Shown in pieces: positions 10,668 through 20,657 of a stretch of 64,000 nt of DNA. The position numbers and the translations under genes were made by a program. Within the stretch, counting starts at the first letter, position 1; each line of letters opens with the position of its first letter. The DNA lies in contig CP136062.1 of the NCBI GenBank assembly GCA_032622095.1, forward strand, positions 226,194,578 to 226,258,577, in the 5' to 3' direction. The notes under the pieces were generated by a model. The model was not told the DNA's origin. It did no database searches and saw only the letters and a list, made by a program, of their open reading frames with translations. Source of the stretch: Siphonodentalium dalli. Lineage: Eukaryota; Mollusca; Scaphopoda; Gadilida; Siphonodentaliidae.

Positions 10668-11042
10668 AAATATTGTGTCTGTCATGTGCAGAATGAGGTT
10701 CCCAGAGGGTGAATTTAGAGATGCAATCCCACACAGCGGGTTAGCATCACTAAATTCACCAACCGAGGACCTCATTCTGCTTAGGCCTCATCTTCTGGGA
10801 AGTATCTCTAGTCTCCAATAAATATTTTTTAAAGTTATTTGTTCAGAAGTCTTCTGTTCAGATTCTGTATCCCCTAATTTGCAGAAGATAAAATGCATAA
10901 TCGAGGTGACCAGTGGGTGAACATCACCAACTTCAACTGAGGAACATCAGTCTGATCCTAGGTCTCCCATTAGCAGTTGAGGCCTCAGCAGAATTAGGTT
11001 CCCAGAGGGTGAATTTGGTGATGCGACTTCTGAGGCTCAAAA
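10668..11042. mobile_element. Family E element, 3' truncated
   Basis: TGTGTCTGTCATGTGCAG start, hairpin 10,690-10,782, the diverged middle (CCCCTAATTTGCAGAAGATA), then the beginning of the second hairpin to GGTGATGCGACTTCTGAGG, where homology stops. This middle matches the copies at 29.6 and 46.4 kb, defining a second E subfamily. Confidence 0.78.
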
Positions 11043-11215
11043 TCAAACTTAGCCTTAGTTTTCAACAAAGGGCCATAACTCTGGTCAAAATTTGTGGGTG
11101 GAACCCATAATTTGAATTTGACCTGTATTTTGGGCAAAGTAAACTCACCTACCAAATTTCACTCCATTCAGTTTATACTATCCAGAAACCAAAAGCGAAA
11201 GGACCAATGATTTCT
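11043..11215 (+). repeat. Dispersed repeat with 'gggccataactctgg' start
   Basis: CAAAGGGCCATAACTCTGG, then ATTTGACCTGTATTTTGGGC, then ACCAAATTTCACTCCATTCA and CCAGAAACCAAAAGCGA. From memory this resembles repeats common in bivalve and gastropod assemblies, which is one reason for my taxon guess. No coding frame. Confidence 0.55.
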
Positions 11216-11519
11216 GACCAGGTTGAGGAGTGGTTCATTCTTCCACAAGTTTATTTTTGGATATGGACTATCATGCAATACTCTACTCATTAAAACATAG
11301 CTTTCAGCTGCAAAGGCCTCAGTTCTAGAATAATCGCACTATAATGTCTAATTTTAATAATTGGTATTTGTTAGCCCCTGAGCAGAAAGCTACATTTTAA
11401 CTATTAATGAGCAGATTTAAGAATATCACATAATTACTGCCGTCCCTTATTTACTGGGTCAACAAACTGGATGTGAAAATATCAGTTTGATACTCTTTTA
11501 AAGTAATCAAACAGTATGC

Positions 11520-11622
11520 CTTTAAGAGTGTAAACGCAATTGTGTGTACATTTAAGCAGTGGAACGGAGAACGAGTTCATATAAAGTCAAGATCTGAATA
11601 CCGACAATATGAAAGCATTATA
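11520..11622 (+). repeat. Segmental repeat N, fragment
   Basis: TTTAAGAGTGTAAACGCAAT, GTGTGTACATTTAAGCAGTG and ACCGACAATATGAAAG. Related stretches lie at 11,945-12,060, 12,105-12,235 and 13,564-13,665. A family A element is inserted directly after it. Confidence 0.6.
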
Positions 11623-11883
11623 TTAACCCTTCCATAACTGGAGCTTCCTGAATTGTTGCGAAAACCCTGTGCCAATGCATTGTCTTATATATGCGAGCTG
11701 CCCATATGGCGCCTCACATATATAAGAGAATGCATTAGACTAACAATATTTACCTTGATCTTATAAGCCAAGGCATTCTCTTATATATGCAAGGCTCCAT
11801 GAAAGACTCGCATATATAAGAGAATACACTGGCACATGATCTTTAATGGTGCACCAGAACAGTTCCCGTCATGAAAGGGTTAA
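11623..11883. mobile_element. Family A TTAA element, complete
   Basis: TTAA-CCCTTCCATAACTGGAGC at 11,623, two palindromes, and TTCCCGTCATGAAAGGG-TTAA at 11,880-11,883. 261 bp, no coding capacity. Confidence 0.87.
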
Positions 11884-11929
11884 CACTCAGACAAATCCAA
11901 TTATGAACATGAAATATATCTCCATAGAT

Positions 11930-12235
11930 AGTTCCCCCATGAAGAACTTTAAGAGTGTAAACTCAATTGTGTGTATACTATTGCAAGGAGAGTTCATGCT
12001 ATGAAGGCCAGATCCGAAAACTGACCATATGAAATATGAGCAGCAAATTGTTTTGCACGTGATCTGGAATATCACTTTTGACATTCTGAAATAACTCACA
12101 GTATGCCTTTTAAGATTATATACTCTGTTGTGTGTACTTTTTAAGTAGTTCATATGGATCATTTATATGAAGGCCAGCTCCAAACGAGCGACATCACTAA
12201 ATGCTTCACATTCCCTGAATCAGCTGATAAACTAG
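11930..12235 (+). repeat. Segmental repeat N, two tandem pieces
   Basis: Two diverged ~165-bp pieces, each with AAGA.T.TA.ACTC..TTGTGTGTA and TATGAAGGCCAG. The second ends CACATTCCCTGAATCAGCTG then ATAAA, the point where the 605-bp insertion begins. Its continuation is at 12,840-13,085. Confidence 0.65.
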
Positions 12236-12838
12236 AGGTGTGACTGTCCCAATGGGACTAAGGATACCTCCGTGTTTTTTAAAACAATAAGATGTTTCAC
12301 ATGTCAGGAAACATTTAGTTAAAATAATAAAATATCAAATTCCCATTGCAGGTGCACAACCCTAACCCCTAATCCTAATCCTAAACCTATTGACCGAAAA
12401 ATGTAGGAATAAAAGCTCGGACAAAATTATGCATGTTGCGAAAATGTTCCAAGTCAAAAAAGGGAAATAACTCCACAAAAAATGCGGGACAGACGTCATA
12501 ACCGCAGGTGCATAGGTTCCCATGGTACTAAATATATGTGCCAAGTTTAAAAAACATTGACCTAAAAATGTAGGAATAAAAGCTCAGACAAAATTATACA
12601 TGTTGCGAAAATTTTCTAAGTTGAAATAGGGGGATAACTCCACCAAAAAAAGTCTGACAGACATCTTTATTGAGGTGCACAGGTTCCCATGGTGGTTGAT
12701 GTCTGTGCCAAGTTCCACGGAAAATGATAAAAAAACAACTGAGAAAAACTCCGGACAAATTTGTGTCCACCACCACCACCCCCCCCCCCCCCCGCAACTT
12801 CTTGCCGGGGGGGGGGGGGGGGGGGGGGGGGGGTGTAT
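12232..12838. mobile_element. ~605-bp insertion ending in a poly-G tract
   Basis: Interrupts segmental repeat N: CAGCTGATAAA / insertion / TATAATAGTAATG, whereas the paralogue at 13,655-13,680 reads CAGCTGATAAATAATGACG without a break. ATAA stands at both junctions. The insertion holds a ~167-bp imperfect tandem repeat (AATGTAGGAATAAAAGCTC at about 12,400 and 12,567). It ends in a C run (12,780-12,793) facing a G run of about 30 (12,806-12,833). Family unknown. Confidence 0.7.
12771..12833. repeat. Facing poly-C and poly-G runs
   Basis: CCACCACCACC plus C14, a short spacer GCAACTTCTTGCC, then about 30 G. The two runs could pair as a hairpin, or each could form a four-stranded structure. Exact run length in an assembly is unreliable. 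Confidence 0.8.
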
Positions 12839-12839
12839 A

Positions 12840-13085
12840 ATAGTAATGAAATAAATGCCATCAAATCTGCGTGTGAACAATAGGTCAATGTTATAAGAAG
12901 CCATCCATATAGAGTTCCCTCTCTTTACTGTTCCTTTATCACAGCATTGAGGACTAAAGATGAAAATTAAATATTGTGCCACACCATTGCTTGTGTATGC
13001 AATATAGATCCGTAAATCTTTATAATCACCATAACGAAATAATTATATTAATACTCAAATAAAATCTAATCGGGAATATAATATA
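12840..13085 (+). repeat. Segmental repeat N, continuation (copy 1)
   Basis: Matches 13,668-13,915 for about 245 bases (AAATAAATGCCATCAAATC, GAGTTCCCTCTC, GTTCCTTTATC, GCTTGTGTA.CAATATAG). A short open frame is not conserved between the copies. Confidence 0.75.
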
Positions 13086-13336
13086 CAGGTAGACCCCCCC
13101 CCCATGAATAATCACTCCTCTCAACCTCAACCCACTCACTAGCTCACCTTTCAACTAAATCATTAAAATTAAGTTTATCATTTGTGATGATCGAATGTTC
13201 CTTCCGATAAGTAATCCGATAATATCGCGAAAATATAATCATCCTTTCACGACGGGAGTAGCATGGTGCGACACATATCTATTATTTTGTACACCGGAAA
13301 CTATATAAAACGTATTTAGAAAGAGATAGACCATGT

Positions 13337-13563
13337 TTAACCCTTTCATGACGGAGCTGCGTTGGTGCAGCATTAAAGATCCTGTGGCAATGCAGTCTCC
13401 CATAGGGAGCCTACATATGTAAGAGAACGCACTGGCTTACAAGGTCAAGGTAAATAACGTTAGACTATGCAGGGCTCTCTATGGGAGACTCACATATATA
13501 AGAGAATGCAATGGCACAGGGTTTTTGCAAAATTTCAGGAAGCTCCCGTCATGGAAGGGTTAA
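13337..13563. mobile_element. Family A TTAA element, complete but shortened
   Basis: TTAA-CCCTTTCATGACGGAGC at 13,337. The first palindrome has lost part of its left arm; the second is shortened. It ends CTCCCGTCATGGAAGGG-TTAA at 13,560-13,563. Confidence 0.87.
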
Positions 13564-13915
13564 AAAGCAGTGCTCGGCGGCACTGAGTTCATACGGATCA
13601 CTTATGAAGGCCAGGTCAAAGGAGCGACCATATGAAAGGCTTCACATTTCCCTGGATCAGCTGATAAATAATGACGAAATAAATGCCATCAAATCCGCGT
13701 GTGAAGAATAGGTCAATGCAATAAGAAGCTATCAATATTGAGTTCCCTCTCCGTATTGTTCCTTTATCTAATTCCGCAATGAGGACTAAAGACGAAAATT
13801 TAATTTCCTACCACACCGTTGCTTGTGTACACAATATAGTTCCGTAAATCGTAATTATTACCGTAATGAAATCATTATATTATTACTCAGACAAACCTAA
13901 TTAGGAACATTGTAT
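13564..13915 (+). repeat. Segmental repeat N, uninterrupted copy
   Basis: Contiguous version of the segment split at 12,105-12,235 and 12,840-13,085. It shows the empty site for the 605-bp insertion. From 13,916 to 14,100 a pair of TGTATCCCCT..CGGG blocks is seen and nothing else. Confidence 0.75.
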
Positions 13916-14114
13916 CCCCTTTGGGCGGAACGCTGGAGTTTTATCTTTCTAGGAATGCTGTATCCCCTATCGGGGGAAACGGTGGCAGTTTTTCCTTTCC
14001 TCCCACCGGACATCACAGCACATTGCTTTATATAATGAAGTTACATACGTGACAAGAACAAAACAATGGGCATAACTCTGACAAGAAATACATCTTACGG
14101 ATGTTCGGCAAACC

Positions 14115-14480
14115 CTAAAGCTTCATTGATGAGTAGTTATCCTATTTGAAATGTTCAGATAATAAGTTTAACCCTTTCTATACTAAAGCATCGCTGATGA
14201 GTAGTTATCCCATAGGAAATGTTCAGATGACAAGTTTAACCATTTCTATACTAAAGCATCATTGATGAGTAATTATCCCATAGGAAATGTTCAATTAATA
14301 AGTTTAACCATTTCTATACTAAAGCATCATTGATGAGTAGTTATCCCATTGGAAATGTTCAGATAATAAGTTTAACCCTTTCTAATCTAAAGCATTATTG
14401 ATGAGTAGTTATCCCATTGGAAATGTTCAGATAATAAGTTTAACAATCGACAATAGGTCGTTGAACTTATTATCTGAACA
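14115..14480 (+). repeat. 68-bp tandem repeat x 5 inside a dispersed repeat
   Basis: Units start at about 14,117, 14,184, 14,252, 14,320 and 14,388 (AAAGCATCATTGATGAGTAG then TTATCCCATAGGAAATGTTC). The array is closed by an inverted piece TTGAACTTATTATCTGAACA (14,461-14,480). The following CCCTCAATAAATA to GATGTACACTTTTTAAC matches 36,235-36,335, where only one unit is present. Confidence 0.85.
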
Positions 14481-14704
14481 TTTCCCTCAATAAATAGGTC
14501 TCCTTTTGTACTTTTATTTATTGACGTCTGCTTATATTACCTGTACATCGTCGCAATTCAATAATAGACCATTCTGATGTACACTTTTTAACTGTCTGGT
14601 AGAATCCATTTATCATATAATGGGGTAAGGCCAGACTTCACAAAGGATTCACAAGACAACACAGGATTTTTCGAACTAATTACCCTCTAGGTAACTTACT
14701 CTTA

Positions 14705-15070
14705 ATTTCATATTTATAGGCAAAGTTTATGTTCACGATTTATATTGTGCCAAATATTCTCAGAAAAAAAGAGCCATATATACCTGTGGTATGAGTACAG
14801 ATTTTATGGACGATATGTTTGTTGCTGGAACCAATATCATGATAAATAGACCCTATCTTGAGTACACTTGAGCAATCGGCCTTCCGAGTCGGCAATATAT
14901 CAAACATGCTTGATATGCGATGTGAATTCATATCTATAGGCAAATTTATGTTCCCAGTTTATATTGTGCCAAATATTCTCAGAGAAAAAAGACATATATA
15001 GTTGTGGTATGAGTACAGATTTTATGGACGATAATCACGATGTTTGTTGTTGGAACAAATAGCATGATAA
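14705..15070 (+). repeat. Tandem duplication of a ~215-bp segment
   Basis: CATATTTATAGGCAAAGTTT at 14,708 recurs as CATATCTATAGGCAAATTTA at 14,929. Both copies continue through TTATATTGTGCCAAATATTC, GTATGAGTACAGATTTTATG and CATGATAAAT. A third copy at 16,465-16,880 is split by other sequence. Confidence 0.8.
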
Positions 15071-15084
15071 ATTATATATAAATA

Positions 15085-16365
15085 TCCATAAATATGAGAA
15101 TAGAACTCCTTGTTGCTTCATGACCCCATCCCTAAATGAGAATAGAACTCCACATTGCTTCATGACCCCATCCCTAAATGAGAATAGAACTCCACGTGGC
15201 TTCATGACCCCATCCCTAAATGAGAATAGAACTCCACATTGCTTCATGACCCCATCCCTAAATGAGAATAGAACTCCGTGTTGCTTCATGACCCGATCCC
15301 TAAATGAGAATAGAACTCTGCGTTGCTTCATGACCCCATCCCTAAATGAGAATAGAACTCTGCGTTGCTTCATGACCCCATCCCTAAATGAGAATAGAAC
15401 TCCACGTTGCTTCATGACCCCATCCCTAAATGAGAATAGAACTCCGCGTTGCTTCATGACCCCATCCTCAATGAGAATAGAACTCCTCGTTGCTTCATGA
15501 CCCCATCCCTAAATGAGAATAGAACTCCGCGTTGCTTCATGACCCCATCCCTAAATGAGAATAGAACTCCTCGTTGCTTCATGACCCCATCCCTAAATGA
15601 GAATAGAACTCCGCGTTGCTTCATGACCCCATCCCTAAATGAGAATAGAACTCCTCGTTGCTTCATGACCCCATCCCTAAATGAGAATAGAACTCCGCGT
15701 TGCTTCATGACCCCATCCCTAAATGAGAATAGATCTCCGCGTTGCTTCATGACCCCATCCCTAAATGAGAATAGAACTCTGCGTTGCTTCATGACCCCAT
15801 CCCTAAATGAGAATAGAACTCCTCGTTGCTTCATGACCCCATCCCTAAATGAGAATAGAACTCCGCGTTGCTTCATGACCCGATCCCTAAATGAGAATAG
15901 AACTCCGCGTTGCTTCATGACCCGATCCCTAAATGAGAATAGATCTCCGTGTTGCTTCATGACCCCATCCCTAAATGAGAATAGAACTCCGCGTTGCTTC
16001 ATGACCCCATCCCTAAATGAGAATAGAACTCCTCGTTGCTTCATGACCCCATCCCTAAATAGAATAGAACTCCTCGTTGCTTCATGACCCCATCCCTAAA
16101 TGAGAATAGAACTCCGCGTTGCTTCATGACCCCATCCCTAAATGAGAATAGAACTCCGCGTTGCTTCATGACCCCATCCCTAAATGAGAATAGAACTCCT
16201 CATTGCTTCACGACCCCGTCCCTAAATGAGAATAGAACTCCACGTTGCTTCATGACCCGATCCCTAAATGAGAATAGAACTCCGCGTAGCTTCATGACCC
16301 CATCCCTAAATGAGAATAGAACTCCGCGTTGCTTCATGACCCCATCCCTAAATGAGAAAACAGAA
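15085..16365. repeat. 42-bp minisatellite, about 30 copies
   Basis: Unit CTTCATGACCCCATCCCTAA then ATGAGAATAGAACTCCGCGT then TG. Variants are limited to a few positions (CGCG/CTCG/CACG, CCCC/CCCG, one unit lacking TG). 42 is a multiple of three and the unit has no stop in several frames, so both strands show long repetitive frames (14-residue unit with MTPSLNENRT on +). I do not treat them as genes: no flanking exon structure, and one-base slips break them. Confidence 0.93.
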
Positions 16366-16464
16366 TCATGTTGCTTTATAATAGAAGATTGGGGGAGTGT
16401 AGATAATTTTTAATCTCACTGTGTTTTCCTTGTGGGGAGGACTGAAACCCCCCCTATACTAACC

Positions 16465-16885
16465 CATTATTTCCTGGTTTATATTGTGCCAAATATTCTC
16501 AGAGAAAAGAGCCATATATATATATTAACATATACATATGTGACCCGCCATATCAAATCCAGTCGTAAGTCGGGATTTTTTTTACCCTGTGCCAATGCAT
16601 TCTCTTATATATGCGAGTCGACCATAGGTCGCCTCGCATATATAAGAGAATGCATTGGCCTAACAATTTTTTACAATTTTAATAATTTGTTCTTGTATTC
16701 TTTACCAATTTTATAATTTCACCCATACAGAGCCCCATACAAACATGAGCAGACGACACTATTCTATGTGCTTCTATATATGTGTGGGGCTCCCTGCAGG
16801 GTAATGGATGTGGTATGAGTACAGATTTTATGGATGATATGTATGTTGCTGGAATCAATATCATGATAAATAGACCTAAATGAGA
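16465..16885 (+). repeat. Third copy of the 14.7-kb segment, split by a repeat
   Basis: 16,472-16,525 matches the first part (TTATATTGTGCCAAATATTC) and 16,808-16,880 the last part (GGTATGAGTACAGATTTTAT...ATGATAAATAGACC). One and a half 42-bp units follow (16,872-16,925). About 280 bases lie between, including a family C-like core. Confidence 0.7.
16575..16715. mobile_element. Family C-like core fragment
   Basis: ACCCTGTGCCAATGCATTCT into the shared palindrome (GAGTCGACCATAGGTCGCC loop), then GGCCTAACAATTTTTTAC. This is the internal part of families B/C without either TTAA terminus. Confidence 0.7.
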
Positions 16886-17039
16886 ATAGAACTCCTCGTT
16901 GTTTCATGACCCCGTCCCTAAATGAGACAGAACGGAATCATGTCGCTTTATAATAGAAGATAGGGGAGTGTAGAGAATTTTTAATTTCATTTCTCTTTTC
17001 ATTTCGAATGTGCTTTTGGTATGTTGATTAAGTGACCGC

Positions 17040-17200
17040 GGTCTATTGATTGTCTGAACGAAGAGCTATATGAGGTCAGAAACGGTAATCCCCAATGGAT
17101 TATATCTGATGAAAATGGTTCATGTCGACGCTATAGGAGGTCAGTATAAAAGGTAATCTCCGATGGATTATATCTGACGAAAATGGTTCATATCGGAGCT
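17040..17200 (+). repeat. ~79-bp tandem duplication
   Basis: GAGGTCAGAAACGGTAATCC...TGAAAATGGTTCATGTCG (17,074-17,130) is repeated as GAGGTCAGTATAAAAGGTAA...CGAAAATGGTTCATATCG (17,138-17,196). Confidence 0.7.
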
Positions 17201-17395
17201 ATTAATCGCGATTACATCTCAGTTTATTTACATGAATCACATATATTCTATGGAATGCTTCTCAGTGAAACTGAAAGGCAACAATACTTCTATCTGGCCA
17301 ATCAGAATCTAAATTACCATGTAATTATAGTTTGTGACCATGGTGAATTCGTCCCGTATCATGATATGATGCTGATGTATCAGGGTCCAGTCTAG
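17183..17395 (+). other. Open frame of 70 codons, unrecognised
   Basis: A frame with fairly protein-like composition and few low-complexity stretches (it contains LSETERQQYFYLANQNLNY and VCDHGEFVPYH) runs into the start of repeat G, where it ends. No domain recognised, no matching upstream exon, no splice pattern I trust. It may be a remnant or chance. Confidence 0.15.
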
Positions 17396-18187
17396 AGGCT
17401 TCAAATTGGGAGAAGAATGTTATCCCTGTTTGGTTATTAGGGAGAAGTGGACTGTTATCAGGGAGAAGTAACAATGAGTGAAATTCAATTTACAACCCAA
17501 CAGCATCCTTCTATGAACCAATAAGTATTATGCAACACAAGCAGGGGGGGGGTGAAAAAAAAAATTCCGGGGTGGGTGGGTGGTCATAGCCCCCCAACAA
17601 GCAATTTTTTCCGCAACTAAAAATAAAAATTCCTGCTTGTTTTTTTAGTGTTTTGGCAATGAGTTGGGCTTCAAAACCACTTTGAATGAGAGAAATAATG
17701 TAATTCTAACTGGTAAACTGACTGCAGGCAGTTATCGTGTTGTATTTTGTTGCAAATTTTGAAATCCAAGATGGCCGCTGGCAGCCATGTTTTTTTGGCC
17801 GAATGACCTCAAAATGACTCATTCCTATTACATGTCCATGTTAACATCCATGATAAATAGTATGCACAGAAATTCATATACAGCTGTTTACAGTGAATTT
17901 CCCCCCGCAAATCTCTGTTTTAGTGTTAAAAGGGTGTCAAAAAATGGTCGGAAAAAACTGTCGAAAACGGAAAAAAATTTGGGTGGGTGGGTAAAAAAAA
18001 TGATCGAAAGGGAGAAAATGCCATACATGCCTGTATGTGCCTGAATTTTTTTTCCGACCCCCCCCTGACACAAGAGCCCAATTATAAAACCATTATAGTG
18101 AGTAAGAACACTATTATAATCATATGCTTACTGGTATATGAGAGAGAAGTCACTTCTCCTTGAGACAAAAATAGGGAGAAGTGACAT
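17385..18187 (+). mobile_element. Dispersed repeat G, copy split by a poly-G element
   Basis: GTCCAGTCTAGAGGCTTCAA ... GAACCAATAAGTATTATGCA, then the 526-bp insertion, then GAGCCCAATTATAAAACC ... AGGGAGAAGTGAC. Read together it is the reverse complement of 3395-3700. Confidence 0.8.
17535..18074. mobile_element. Poly-G-ended element with 7-bp target duplication, copy 1
   Basis: Element 17,542-18,067 (526 bp) starts CAGGGGGGGGGTGAAAAA and ends TTCCGACCCCCCCCTG. It is flanked by ACACAAG at 17,535-17,541 and 18,068-18,074. The related empty site at 3.5 kb has one ACACAAG. The interior (CCAAGATGGCCGCTGGCAGC; TGGTAAACTGACTGCAGGCA) is identical in layout to 20,665-21,192. No transposase frame; superfamily not assigned. 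Confidence 0.9.
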
Positions 18188-18188
18188 A

Positions 18189-18338
18189 CAGTAATGCTCT
18201 AAATAATCGACTCCTTAACCACAGCAGAAGTATGGGTAACTTTTCAGGATTTAGTCGGAAATATGGCTTGTTGCCATTCATCGGAAAGCTCTTGGTGAGA
18301 GCTTTCCGATGAATGGCAAGAAGCCATATTTCCGACAA
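18189..18338. mobile_element. Family D hairpin, right end lost
   Basis: TA-CAGTAATGCTCTAAATAATC start, full left arm, loop TTGGTG, right arm to CCATATTTCCGAC, then an abrupt change to unrelated sequence at about 18,339. Confidence 0.85.
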
Positions 18339-18597
18339 ACGCAGAGTGGAAAGCCCGCACATCTCGGTAGAATTTTGAAAGTACTCCATCGCACTCTTCG
18401 TTGTCATCGATGTAGTCACGTGCCACAAATCCGATCGCGATAATATCATTGGCTAATTGATTCTCCCTGACGTCGTACGGAACCACTGTGATGTCGTCAG
18501 CTTTATTTATAACTTTGGTCGAAACAAATTTTCCCATAAACTTCGACATAGTTAAATGATAAACACATACACTTTGCCACTTAATTTCCACGGACAC
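18339..18597 (-). pseudogene. Coding-like fragment, possibly transposon-derived, unrecognised
   Basis: On the minus strand an open frame of about 84 codons (18,597 down to ~18,345) has non-repetitive, charged, protein-like composition, with DITVVPYDVRENQLANDIIA and YIDDNEECDGVLSKFYRDVR. Its 3' part is cut by the D hairpin, and the frame then runs through D as noise. The style recalls internal parts of hypothetical proteins tied to invertebrate transposons, but I cannot name a domain. A different open frame (18,552-18,890) overlaps its 5' side; I see no support for it. Confidence 0.3.
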
Positions 18598-18900
18598 TCT
18601 GAATTATATAGCCGTATGTAATCTGTTTTGGCATCCCAGAGTCGCCAGTCATTTGGTAATCCGCTGTTGAAGTTACGGCCAGTACAGAAATACGAAGCGA
18701 CATCCAGTAAACAATGGTGCCTTTGTTTACTATGCATCGCCGCAATTACGGTGGTCGAATGATAGGCATGGTTTGACAATGAAGACCTGTTTAATTGACT
18801 CAGGGCTAATTGCAATCGGAGATTATAACAAGCAGATAACTTCCTGCACTTTGTGTCAGCGATAGGCCATAAAATCGTAGGCACTCTCATTTTGATTTAC

Positions 18901-19008
18901 AGGGGTGCGTGATATCGGGAGATTCCATCTCCCCATCGGGAGCCCGGGAGATGGTGCCTGATATCGGGAGACTCCCGCCGAAATCGGGAGGGTTGACATG
19001 TCTGTAGG
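18901..19008. mobile_element. hAT-like end fragment with CGGGAG repeats
   Basis: CAGGGGTGCGTGATATCGGG followed by several AT/CGGGAGA blocks in both orientations (ATCTCCC/GGGAGAT). CAGGGGTG ends are typical of hAT elements. The other end is not found, because family F sequence takes over at ~19,009. Confidence 0.4.
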
Positions 19009-19100
19009 TGGGTTCCTTGAATCGAATCAAATATTTTTTACCACCGAATCCAAATAAATAGTAATTGAGGGGCGCTTAATCGGATTATGCATCTGTAAGG
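19009..19100. mobile_element. Family F right-end fragment
   Basis: GTGGGTTCCTTGAATCGAAT, AAATATTTTTTACC..CGAA and CTTAATCGGATTATGCATCT correspond to the last ~90 bp of family F. Confidence 0.7.
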
Positions 19101-19192
19101 GGCTAATGTAAATTTAAAGATTTTGATTACATTCTGCCTGCTGTCCATTTAATCCATTTAATCTTGAGTATACACCAGCTGATATGAAGTTA

Positions 19193-19392
19193 CAGTAATG
19201 CCCTAAATAATCCACTCCTTAACCACAGCAGAATTATGGGTAATTTTTCAGGATTTAGTCGGAAATATGGCTTGTTGACATTCATTGGAAAGCTCTCAGT
19301 GAGAGCTTTCCCATGAATGGCAACAAGCCATATTTCCAAGTAAATCCTGAAAAGTTACCCATAATTCTGCTGTGGTTAAGTAGTCTATTATT
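19193..19392. mobile_element. Family D hairpin, degraded right end
   Basis: TA-CAGTAATGCCCTAAATAATC left end and both inner arms. The right terminus is altered (GTAGTCTATTATTTTCTTAA) and no final CATTACTG remains. Confidence 0.82.
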
Positions 19393-19665
19393 TTCTTAAG
19401 TGTATTCAGTATAATATCTCCATATCAACCCTTGTGTGTATGTATTCATCTTGATTGCCACAAAAGAAAATTTGGTCCATTTTAATATTATTTTATTCGC
19501 TCATCAATGCTCATTTCAGTGATGCAATTGATGCTATACATTGTCATTTCGGTGACACTTTTGTCATTTCAGGGACTGCATGTGTCATCTCAGTGACAAG
19601 TGACAAAATTATAGAGTGTATTCTTACAACAGCAAATATGCCATGATATTTCATAAAATGATAGA
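19393..19665 (+). repeat. Dispersed repeat I, copy 1
   Basis: Reverse complement of about 27,985-28,215 (CAACCCTTGTGTGTATGTAT, GATGCTATACATTGTCATTT, AATTATAGAGTGTATTCTTA). It carries the spaced inverted motif TGTCA-N6-TGACA at 19,543-19,558 and 19,584-19,599. Both copies lie next to a D hairpin. Confidence 0.78.
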
Positions 19666-19723
19666 GATTGAATGAAATACTCATTGATAAATGTATCAAC
19701 AGATCTTCACCAAAATGACACAC

Positions 19724-20607
19724 ACCTGTTTATAATGACCACACCTGTTTATAATGACCACACCTGTTTATAATGACCACACCTGTTTATAATGACCACA
19801 CCTGTTTATAATGACCACACCTGTTTATAATGACCACACCTGTTTATAATGACCACACCTGTTTATAATGACCACACCTGTTTATAATGACCACCCCTGT
19901 TTATAATGACCACACCTGTTTATAATGACCACCCCTGTTTATAATGACCACCCCTGTTTATAATGACCACACCTGTTTATAATGACCACACCTGTTTATA
20001 ATGACCACACCTGTTTATAATGACCACACCTGTTTATAATGACCACACCTGTTTATAATGACCACCCCTGTTTATAATGACCACACCTGTTTATAATGAC
20101 CACACCTGTTTATAATGACCACACCTGTTTATAATGACCGCACCTGTTTATAATGACCGCACCTGTTTATAATGACCGCACCTGTTTATAATGACCGCGC
20201 CTGTTTATAATTACCGCGCCTGTTTATAATGACCGCCCCTGTTTATAATGACCGCCCCTGTTTATAATGACCGCACCTGTTTATAATGACCGCACCTGTT
20301 TATAATGACCGCACCTGTTTATAATGACCGCACCTGTTTATAATGACCGCACCTGTTTATAATGACCGCACCTGTTTATAATGACCGCACCTGTTTATAA
20401 TGACCGCACCTGTTTATAATGACCACACCTGTTTATAATGACCACACCTGTTTATAATGACCACACCTGTTTATAATGACCACACCTGTTTATAATGACC
20501 ACACCTGTTTATAATGACCACCCCTGTTTATAATGACCACACCTGTTTATAATGACCACACCTGTTTATAATGACCACCCCTGTTTATAATGACCACCCC
20601 TGTTTCA
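19724..20607. repeat. 19-bp satellite, about 46 copies
   Basis: Unit ACACCTGTTTATAATGACC at exact 19-bp spacing. Variants are block-structured: ACCACACC units at both ends, a central block of about 14 units (20,139-20,410) with ACCGCACC/ACCGCGCC, and scattered ACCACCCC. No useful open frame, since 19 is not a multiple of three. Confidence 0.95.
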
Positions 20608-20657
20608 TTCCCCAAATAAGAATAGTTTCCAATTTAATTATTATTCAATTATGTTTC

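Noticed and set aside
12667-12982. Proline/glycine-rich frames
   Set aside because: They result from the poly-C and poly-G runs.
15085-16365. CRISPR array
   Set aside because: Units are contiguous with no unique spacers, and the surrounding DNA is eukaryotic in character.
15035-16413. Open frames of 109-212 codons on both strands
   Set aside because: They are the 42-bp minisatellite; the unit length is divisible by three and single-base slips end the frames.
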